Source: a virus. Taken from it: 64,000 nt of DNA. A model generated the notes under the pieces. It was not told the origin of the DNA. It worked only from the letters and a program-made list of their open reading frames with translations, and made no database searches. Shown here piece after piece: positions 58,730 through 64,000 of this stretch (its first letter is position 1; each line of letters begins with the position of its first letter). The stretch lies in the IMG/VR virus record IMGVR_UViG_3300036791_000399, positions 1 through 64,000 of that record; one strand, 5' to 3'. The position numbers and the translations under genes were made by a program.

Positions 58730-59187
58730 AGATCACATGGGCGCAACAAGTCATCAAGCCGCTCGCCAAGGGTGAAGGTCATTTCATAGTCCGCGAATAC
58801 GAGGTCGCCTTCGAAGCGGCGCATCTCGCGCCCCGCTGGCAGCACGGCCGCCTTCGACGCTTCCCATAAGCCAGCGTACGGCGAGCGTTGACCCCGTGGC
58901 TTGTAACGCTTGATCACGCGCTCGCCGCCGCCGTTCCGAGTCACATAGTCGTAGGAAAGAACGACGAGGCCAGTGGCGTTGATGCGCTCAGCCTCCCAAA
59001 GCTTGCGGGCCAGAACCTCATCGAAGCGGTGCCCCTTGCTGATCGGTTGGTGGTATTCGTCGCCGGGTTGGGGCGGTAGTGGCGGCATATAGCTCGCGGA
59101 GTAATGGAGGACCGCGATCTCGGCGCCTTCCTCAAGGCCTTCGACATCGACGTGCCATTTGCCGATATAGCCGTGAACGATTTTCAT
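58726..59187 (-). CDS. Unknown protein, 153 aa
   Basis: Alpha/beta-like (MKIVHGYIGKWHVDVEGLEE, GLVVLSYDYVTRNGGGERVI). ATGA-coupled downstream partner of the 189-residue gene. No family recognised; ends with a short helical tail. Confidence 0.6.
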   Translation of the reverse strand: MKIVHGYIGKWHVDVEGLEEGAEIAVLHYSASYMPPLPPQPGDEYHQPISKGHRFDEVLARKLWEAERINATGLVVLSYDYVTRNGGGERVIKRYKPRGQRSPYAGLWEASKAAVLPAGREMRRFEGDLVFADYEMTFTLGERLDDLLRPCDL

Positions 59188-59753
59188 GACTGCTTAGTCA
59201 GTTGCAGCTTTTTGGCGTTGAACAGCCGGAAGCCCTCGGCCCGCGTTTCTGCACTGGCGGAGTTGTCCGGATGCAGGCTCATCACGATCATCTTGAACTG
59301 CTCGACAGTGAAGATGGCGCGGTGGCGATCGATCAGAGTCTCATAGTGCTGCATCTTTTCGAAGGCCTCTTTCTCCATTTGCTCCAGGCGCGCGAGATAG
59401 GCTTTGCCATCCTTGAGCACGCGCTGGCGGACCTCTTCGTCGATCTGGTGCATACGGGCGGCGAAGGCGGCTTTGACCCGACGTTCACTTTGGCGCTTGG
59501 CGGCGTCGATATGTTCTTGCTGCGCCTTGTTGAACTTGACCGAAGCGACCTGTGCATCGTCCTTGGCCCGCGCCTGATCTTCTAACGCGCTAGCAACCTC
59601 GAATATGTAGTGGCTACCAATGTCGGGGTGCTCCTCGGCGAGCTTGCGCGCGTTGACCGGCTTTCCTTGGTCGAGCCTTTCGCGGACCTTGTCGCGCGCC
59701 TTGTCGCGCTGGGCTGATCCGCGCTTGGGCGCGCTCCGAGCCATAACGTCCAT
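59184..59753 (-). CDS. Coiled-coil protein, 189 aa
   Basis: Basic start (MARSAPKRGSAQRDKARDKV), a helix-turn-helix-like part (PVNARKLAEEHPDIGSHYIF), a long coiled coil (about 60-140) and a C-terminal VEQFKMIVMSLHPDNSA segment reminiscent of degenerate J-like domains (HPD). The N-terminal DNA-binding part plus coiled coil recalls KfrA-type regulators. Function inferred only loosely. Confidence 0.55.
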   Translation of the reverse strand: MDVMARSAPKRGSAQRDKARDKVRERLDQGKPVNARKLAEEHPDIGSHYIFEVASALEDQARAKDDAQVASVKFNKAQQEHIDAAKRQSERRVKAAFAARMHQIDEEVRQRVLKDGKAYLARLEQMEKEAFEKMQHYETLIDRHRAIFTVEQFKMIVMSLHPDNSASAETRAEGFRLFNAKKLQLTKQS

Positions 59754-59774
59754 TTCGTGATTTCTCCAGGCAGC

Positions 59775-59811
59775 AAAAAGGGGCCGAGAAAGTCTAAACT
59801 TCCTCGACCCC
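59775..59811 (-). terminator. Rho-independent terminator
   Basis: On the minus strand a 13-bp stem with two wobbles (59811-59799 with 59792-59780) and a TTTAGA loop is followed directly by TTTTTG. It lies just after the stop of the 59817 gene and ends its transcript; a textbook signal. Confidence 0.85.
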
Positions 59812-59816
59812 GAGAT

Positions 59817-60200
59817 TTACTCAGCCGCTGTGGCTGAGATGGCGGCCTTCTGGCGAGCCTCAATGCGGCGAGCGCGGCGGCTGAGATTGCGCTCTTTCAT
59901 CCAGTTGCTGATCGCTTTGGCGATCTTCGCGTAGTCATGGCGCTCAACAGTGGCGTTAACCTTATTGAGCGCCTTGACGACCTCATCGACGAGCGCCTTC
60001 TCGTCGAACGCGACTCGGCCATAGACGGACGTCTCATTGTTGACGCCGTCCATCAACTGGCGCACCTCGGGATTGGCATAAAGCCCATTCTCCAAGATGT
60101 CGCGAACACGCGGCAGCCAATGAAGCTGCTTCTTCTCGCGCGGCGGCAAAACATCCGGCAACTCGCGCAAATGCGGCCGGAGCGACACAACGCTTCCCAT
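59817..60200 (-). CDS. Unknown protein, probable regulator, 127 aa
   Basis: Start at ATG 60200 (MGSVVSLRPHLREL) because GGAAGGAG lies 7 bases upstream; ATG 60206 would touch the ribosome-binding site. Basic helical C-terminal end (SNWMKERNLSRRARRIEAR) and QLMDGVNNETSVYG loop. Monocistronic with its own terminator and divergent from the excisionase-like gene, an arrangement typical for regulators. Confidence 0.6.
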   Translation of the reverse strand: MGSVVSLRPHLRELPDVLPPREKKQLHWLPRVRDILENGLYANPEVRQLMDGVNNETSVYGRVAFDEKALVDEVVKALNKVNATVERHDYAKIAKAISNWMKERNLSRRARRIEARQKAAISATAAE

Positions 60201-60368
60201 AGGCATACTCCTTCCCCCCGCTTGGGGGCTTGCGAACTTGGACAGTGCCAAGTCGCGAATCGAATGTCGCAAATAGTGCGACTGGCGTCAAGCGGCGTGA
60301 AGTGGCGCTTTTGTGTGGAAAGATTCTGAGTCGCCCTTGCGCGAAATCCCCCCTGGCGAGGTATTGTC
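60201..60368. promoter_or_regulatory. Divergent intergenic region before excisionase-like gene
   Basis: 168 bases between divergent genes. Contains GAATCGAATGTCGCAAATAGTGCGAC with a short GTCGCA/TGCGAC inverted repeat (around 60268-60284), a possible operator. No gene seen. Confidence 0.4.
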
Positions 60369-60593
60369 ATGGCGTCTCATGCCCGAGAGTGCAGCCATAT
60401 GCCACGTTTGAAACCCCGCGAACCGACGCAGCGCGTCACCGTCCGAATCAGCGAGGCAGCGAGAATGCTGGACGTCAGCGTCACCACGATTCGCCGCTGG
60501 CTCGCCAACGGCACGCTGCGCGCGATCGAGATCCCCGGCGCCGAGCGCAAGGTCGACGTCGCCAGCATTGAAAAGTTGTTGAAGCCGAAATGA
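60369..60593 (+). CDS. Excisionase-like MerR-type HTH protein
   Basis: 74 residues with an HTH_17/MerR-like core: VTVRISEAARMLDVSVTTIR, RWLANGTLRAIEIPG, then KVDVASIEKLL. Small proteins of this fold beside integrase genes are recombination directionality factors or regulators. Alternative start at 60399 lacks a ribosome-binding site. ATGA-coupled to the next gene. Confidence 0.75.
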   Translation: MASHARECSHMPRLKPREPTQRVTVRISEAARMLDVSVTTIRRWLANGTLRAIEIPGAERKVDVASIEKLLKPK

Positions 60594-60799
60594 ACGAGGA
60601 ACTGAAGCTCAAGCGCTACCTTGGCGACGGGGTTTACGCGGGTTTTGACGGGTATCAGATTTGGGTCTGGGCCGAGCGCTGCGGTTTCACCCACGCCATC
60701 GCCTTTGAAGCCGAGACTTTGGCGTCGCTGGCCAAGTACACGGCTGACCTCAAGCACATGGCCCATGACGCTGAGAGTTTGAACCGAGAGCAAATATGA
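60590..60799 (+). CDS. Unknown small protein, 69 aa
   Basis: ATGA-coupled to the excisionase-like gene. Beta hairpin-like start (LKLKRYLGDGVYAGFDGYQI) and helical end. Lies before a terminator, ending the short operon. No family recognised. Confidence 0.6.
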   Translation: MNEELKLKRYLGDGVYAGFDGYQIWVWAERCGFTHAIAFEAETLASLAKYTADLKHMAHDAESLNREQI

Positions 60800-60835
60800 G
60801 AGGCGGCACGGTAAATTCCTGACTGGGGTATTCTC

Positions 60836-60879
60836 CGGGGTACAGCGCCGCGAATCCTGTACCCCGCCCTCTTTTCTCC
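60836..60879 (+). terminator. Rho-independent terminator before integrase
   Basis: 10-bp perfect stem CGGGGTACAG (60836-60845) and CTGTACCCCG (60857-60866) with an 11-base loop, then CCCTCTTTTCTCC. It ends the excisionase-like operon, so integrase needs its own promoter. Confidence 0.75.
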
Positions 60880-60978
60880 TGACATTTCCGATAGTTCTGT
60901 GGACGTTTATCCCGTCGCCCAGGGCGTCTACATACGCCCCAGGCGGCGTATGGTGGCGCGTCATGGCGCACTAACTCC

Positions 60979-61007
60979 TTGACATTGCTATTATCGGGCC
61001 GTAAACG
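60979..61007 (+). promoter_or_regulatory. Integrase promoter candidate
   Basis: TTGACA (60979-60984), 17-base spacer, then TAAACG (61002-61007), a weak -10. About 80 bases upstream of the integrase start and after the terminator at 60836. The intervening stretch holds the double box at 61051. Confidence 0.4.
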
Positions 61008-61050
61008 TGTTGTCACTGAACACCACCTTACGTTACTGGACGCCACTTTC

Positions 61051-61071
61051 TGGGGGACAGGGCGGGGGACA
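61051..61071. repeat. TGGGGGACA-type double box upstream of integrase
   Basis: Two direct GGGGGACA boxes. The 21-bp unit matches 485-505 at 19 of 21 positions. Likely binding sites of integrase or excisionase close to the attachment site; the exact core was not found within the window. Confidence 0.5.
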
Positions 61072-61088
61072 GAACCGGGAGCCGAACA

Positions 61089-62330
61089 ATGGATCAGAGC
61101 ATCAACAGACTGACAGACCGCCAAGTGCGCGAGGCCAGCGAAGGCAGGCACGCTGATGGCGGCTACCTCTTCCTTGTCGTTCGTGGCGCTAGCAAAAGCT
61201 GGGTTGTTCGCGGCCCGCGCACCAATGGCAAGCGCATCGAGGCGGGCCTGGGGAGCGTCGATCACGTCTCCCTGGCCAACGCGCGTCGCAAGCGCGACGA
61301 GCTTCTCGGGCAGATCCGCGACGGGCTCGATCCCATCGAGGAGAAGCGCAAGGCGGTCGAGGCCCAGGCGCGTCGCAAGACCTTCGCCCAGGTCGCCCAG
61401 GACGTGATCACGAACAACGTCGGCGCGTGGAAGGTCAACGAGCTAAAGGGCGTTAAAGCAACCCTCGGCAATTGGCAGCGCGACCTCCTGGTCGTCTGCA
61501 AGCCGCTCGCGGCCAAGCCCATTGACGAGATCGGGCTCGACGATATCCGCCCGATCGTGATGCCCATCTATCAGGCTGAGCATGACGATACAGCGAGGGC
61601 ATTGCTCAACCGGCTTGAAACGGTGTTCGACTATGCCGTCGTCTCCGGCTGGCGCACCGCAGCCAACCCGGCCACGAGCAAGATCTGGAAGCTGCTTGCG
61701 CCGAAGCGTGCGAAGGTCGAGGCCGAGGACGAGCCGCATCACGCCGCAGTGCCCTGGCAGGACGCGCCCGCGGCTCTTGCCAAGGTCCGCGCCTCCGACG
61801 TCGTCTCCGCTCGCTTGGCTGAGTTCGTGATCCTCACTGCAACGCGCAGCCAGGAGGCCCGTGGCGCCCGCTGGGACGAGATCGACCTCGACCGCAAGGT
61901 CTGGACGGTCCCCGGCTCGCGCATGAAGATGAGCCGCGACCATGAGGTGCCGCTCTCCGACGCGGCGATCGAGATCCTGGGGCGCATTGAGCGCACGAGC
62001 GAGTTCGTGTTCGTCGGCGGCCGCGGCGAGGCTGCGCAGGCCCAGGGCGCACCGATGAGCCATCCGGGGCTGTGGGCGTTCGTCAACCGCGCGACCGGCG
62101 CGACCGTCCATGGCTGGCGGAGCGTGTTCAAGGACTGGGCCGACAATCACGGCGTCGCCGACAAGCTCAGCGAGAAATGCCTCGCCCACCTGGAGAAGGA
62201 CAAAGTGAAGCGCGCCTATGCCCGCGACCAATTGACGGAACTGCGCCGGCCGGTGATGGCTGCTTGGGCTATGTTCCTCGACGGCGTCGTGGCGCCAGAC
62301 AACGTCGTGCCTCTGCCGAAGGTGGCGTGA
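61089..62330 (+). CDS. Tyrosine recombinase integrase (P4 type)
   Basis: 413 residues. N-terminal DUF4102-like arm-binding region (RPQVR-like start, GRHADGGYLFLVV, LGSVDHVSLANARRKRDEL), a core-binding helical domain and catalytic part: Arg in TATRSQEARGARW, His-x-x-Arg in VHGWRSVFKDWA, then LAHLEKDKVKRAYARDQL with His and the nucleophile Tyr. Inserts the phage into the chromosome; together with the excisionase-like gene it shows a temperate lifestyle. Confidence 0.95.
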   Translation: MDQSINRLTDRQVREASEGRHADGGYLFLVVRGASKSWVVRGPRTNGKRIEAGLGSVDHVSLANARRKRDELLGQIRDGLDPIEEKRKAVEAQARRKTFAQVAQDVITNNVGAWKVNELKGVKATLGNWQRDLLVVCKPLAAKPIDEIGLDDIRPIVMPIYQAEHDDTARALLNRLETVFDYAVVSGWRTAANPATSKIWKLLAPKRAKVEAEDEPHHAAVPWQDAPAALAKVRASDVVSARLAEFVILTATRSQEARGARWDEIDLDRKVWTVPGSRMKMSRDHEVPLSDAAIEILGRIERTSEFVFVGGRGEAAQAQGAPMSHPGLWAFVNRATGATVHGWRSVFKDWADNHGVADKLSEKCLAHLEKDKVKRAYARDQLTELRRPVMAAWAMFLDGVVAPDNVVPLPKVA

Positions 62331-62840
62331 TTGGGCAAGCGCTCAGACTTCGCTCGGATCGACCGGGATCTCTACAACACCCCTCCAGAGGCTGTTGCGC
62401 CGCTCCTACGCTGCCTTCAGCCTCAGACCCGGTTCTGGGAGCCATGCTACGGCGAAGGGTGGCTGGCGGCCGTCCTAAAGGCTGTGGGGCACCGGTTCCT
62501 CGGCGGCTTCGATCTGCCGATCGATGCGCGGTCCCACCGCTACGGCGAACTGGCCCCAGGCGAGGTCTTCATCACCAATCCGCCCTACTGGGGGAAGCGA
62601 CGCGATCTCCACCCGCTGATCAGGAACTTGAGCGATCAGGCGCCGACGTGGCTGTTGATGAACTCTGACTGGCTGTTCAACGTCTCGTCAGGACCGTTGA
62701 CACGTCGCGTGCAACGCATCATCGCGGTAGGCAGGGTGAAGTGGATCCCTGACTCACGCAACACCGGCATGGAGAACGCCGCGTGGCTCCTGTTCGACGG
62801 CAAGGCCGAGCACAGCGGCTTCTTCGTCGGTCGGCGATAA
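62331..62840 (+). CDS. Adenine-specific DNA methyltransferase-like protein
   Basis: 169 residues starting at TTG 62331, directly after integrase. FWEPCYGEGWLAAVLKAVGH is motif I (AdoMet-binding) and FITNPPYWGKRRDL is motif IV NPPY. It is shorter than full enzymes and lacks a visible target-recognition domain, as in small phage orphan methyltransferases. May protect phage DNA; target not inferable. Confidence 0.72.
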   Translation: MGKRSDFARIDRDLYNTPPEAVAPLLRCLQPQTRFWEPCYGEGWLAAVLKAVGHRFLGGFDLPIDARSHRYGELAPGEVFITNPPYWGKRRDLHPLIRNLSDQAPTWLLMNSDWLFNVSSGPLTRRVQRIIAVGRVKWIPDSRNTGMENAAWLLFDGKAEHSGFFVGRR

Positions 62841-63061
62841 TCGCGCTCCTGGCGGCCCTGGGAGCGGGCTGCAACGTGATCGACCGGCCGAAGGTCGTCA
62901 GCCCACCGGACAGTGACGATCAGGTTGTAGCCCTTCCTGGAGGCGGCGCGCTGATCCTCCAGCGGGCGTTGCAAAGGCCGCAGCAGTGCCTCGTGCGCGC
63001 CCGTGCCTTTCATGGCTTGATACCGGTCGACTGCGACCTCGTGCAGCAGATCCGACCATGA
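62783..63061 (+). CDS. Possible lipoprotein, 92 aa
   Basis: From GTG 62783, overlapping the methyltransferase end out of frame by 58 bases. Basic start (VRRQGRAQRLLRR), hydrophobic helix (SAIIALLAALGAGC) with a Cys at a lipobox-like site, then a Pro/Asp/Gly-rich mature part. Could be an Rz1-type or exclusion lipoprotein. The lipobox is imperfect and the start has no good ribosome-binding site. Confidence 0.4.
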   Translation: MAPVRRQGRAQRLLRRSAIIALLAALGAGCNVIDRPKVVSPPDSDDQVVALPGGGALILQRALQRPQQCLVRARAFHGLIPVDCDLVQQIRP

Positions 63062-63606
63062 GGGAGCCGATCTGGATCACGCTACCCGATTGGGTCATCG
63101 AGTACGCCGACAATGTCGCGGCGCTTCGACAAGCGACGGCTTTCTTTAATGGGCGTCAGAACGCTAACGGTCTGACTGGAAGTTTCGACGAGCTTTTGTG
63201 GTTTCACCGCCGAGGCACTCGCTGTGAAGCGGTGGGCAAACTGTACATGAACCCGATCGTCTGGCACGCCTTCGCTGAAAGGATCACAGGCCTTCCCGAC
63301 CTCGGCGACTTCATCGATGTCAAGGGGCGACGCCTCTGGCGGCACAAGATGCTCGTGCAATTGGACGACGAAGACAATTTCGCCTTTCTCTCTGTCTGCT
63401 CCGAACAGCATCCTGACTATGCGATTTGCGGCTGGCTCTGGGGACACGAAGCCAAGAACGATAAATTCCGAGACGATCCGGTTGGCGGCCGACCCGCCTA
63501 TTTCGTGCCGCAAAAAGAACTGCGCGACCCCGAAGAGCTTCGCTTGATCATTCACCCGCCATCGGTTGGCGCCCCCAGGAGCAACGCGGTGGGCTTGCCG
63601 GCGTAG
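63058..63606 (+). CDS. Unknown protein, 182 aa
   Basis: ATGA-coupled to the lipoprotein gene. N-terminal WITLPDWVIEYADNV, ATAFFNGRQNANGL, then LYMNPIVWHAF, a C-terminal ICGWLWGHEAKNDKFRDDP; aromatic-rich. I have seen similar FCGWIWGHEAK-type segments in phage hypothetical proteins, with no known role. Its last 55 bases overlap the convergent minus-strand gene. Confidence 0.65.
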   Translation: MREPIWITLPDWVIEYADNVAALRQATAFFNGRQNANGLTGSFDELLWFHRRGTRCEAVGKLYMNPIVWHAFAERITGLPDLGDFIDVKGRRLWRHKMLVQLDDEDNFAFLSVCSEQHPDYAICGWLWGHEAKNDKFRDDPVGGRPAYFVPQKELRDPEELRLIIHPPSVGAPRSNAVGLPA

Positions 63607-63953
63607 CCGAGCTTGATCTGCTCGCGCGTCATCTCCCACACGGTCTTGCCGGTGTCTGGCATCACGATGTCGCCCACGAAGGCCTCTTCGAAGGTGACCA
63701 CCTTGGCGTCGACCGCTTCCAACTTGGCCTTGACCAGGAGAAGCAGCGTGCGCCAGCGCGAGCGCGCGGGCTGCGGGTGTTGCGGCACCAGGAGGGTGAA
63801 GCGGATATGCCGCTCGTGGGCGATGAAGCTCACCTGGGCGCGGTCGCCTTGCCAGCCGGCCGCGAAGCCCTTGGCGCCATATTTGCGCACGAGCTTCTCA
63901 ATGTCGGCTTTCGTCTGCTCGACGGAAACCTTGGTGCTCGCGGCGTAGGTCAT
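63552..63953 (-). CDS. Unknown phage protein, 133 aa
   Basis: Minus strand. Beta/alpha order: TKADIEKLVRKYGAKGFAAG, RAQVSFIAHERHIRFTLLVP, then LLLLVKAKLEAVDAKVVTFE and MPDTGKTVWEMTREQ. Matches a widely seen but unnamed phage protein pattern. ATGA-coupled to another gene that enters from the right edge. Confidence 0.65.
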   Translation of the reverse strand: MTYAASTKVSVEQTKADIEKLVRKYGAKGFAAGWQGDRAQVSFIAHERHIRFTLLVPQHPQPARSRWRTLLLLVKAKLEAVDAKVVTFEEAFVGDIVMPDTGKTVWEMTREQIKLGYAGKPTALLLGAPTDGG

Positions 63954-64000
63954 GACGCCAGCTTGGAAGGCGCCTTGATGGGCACTAGGCGGCCTTTCCA
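63950..64000 (-). CDS. Partial minus-strand gene at right edge
   Basis: Only the last 16 codons are in the window (WKGRLVPIKAPSKLAS, then TGA at 63952-63950), overlapping the next start as ATGA. It shows that the element continues beyond the window on this side. Confidence 0.55.
   Translation of the reverse strand, partial: WKGRLVPIKAPSKLAS

Overview
The window is almost entirely the genome of a temperate, short-tailed (podovirus-like) phage or prophage of a high-GC alphaproteobacterium. The host inference rests on two PEPSTW-type C-terminal sorting signals (the PEPxxWA-CTERM form typical of Alphaproteobacteria), the base composition, and the resemblance of the virion gene set to prophages I know from Hyphomicrobiales; genus cannot be assigned by eye. 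No tRNA, rRNA, CRISPR array, IS element or clear host gene is visible. The last gene runs off the right edge, so the element is not shown complete at that side.

Layout. 1-765: non-coding left end with repeats, a G12 tract and alternating purine/pyrimidine DNA. 766-2938: small and large terminase. 2953-5577: eleven tightly coupled small unknown genes. 5622-7527: a probable cargo cassette of two PEP-CTERM surface proteins with a small membrane protein between them, its own promoter/operator candidate and a terminator candidate. 7600-10503: small membrane, exported (one Tat-type) and unknown genes. 10622-25524: portal, a 1218-residue polyvalent-type protein, GroES-like protein, scaffold, HK97-fold capsid and decoration-type proteins. 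25521-39589: adaptor proteins, collagen-like tail fibres, a gp10-like tail protein and a GNAT protein. 39602-49121: two giant internal/ejection proteins, one with an internal S74 chaperone domain and a transglycosylase domain. 49118-54359: mostly minus-strand early genes including a YqaJ exonuclease and a probable annealing-protein partner. 54572-58729: plus-strand Cro-like regulator, RuvC-like resolvase, primase and RecA-fold helicase. 58726-60200: minus-strand regulatory/unknown genes ending in a strong terminator. 60369-62330: excisionase-like protein and P4-type tyrosine integrase. 62331-64000: adenine methyltransferase-like protein, a lipoprotein candidate and unknowns.

How it works together. 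Late genes run left to right as one block with frequent ATGA/GTGA stop-start overlaps, interrupted by two minus-strand islands encoding exported proteins and by homing endonucleases. Replication probably relies on the phage primase and RecA-fold helicase plus the host polymerase; recombination on YqaJ, the candidate annealase and the RuvC-like enzyme; lysogeny on integrase, excisionase-like protein and Cro-like regulators. Five HNH homing-endonuclease genes of two types sit beside virion or replication genes. The most unusual traits are the phage-borne PEP-CTERM cassette, a GGR/ADGG peptide motif recurring in at least seven different late proteins, and an over-represented 8-bp palindrome (TCGTACGA).
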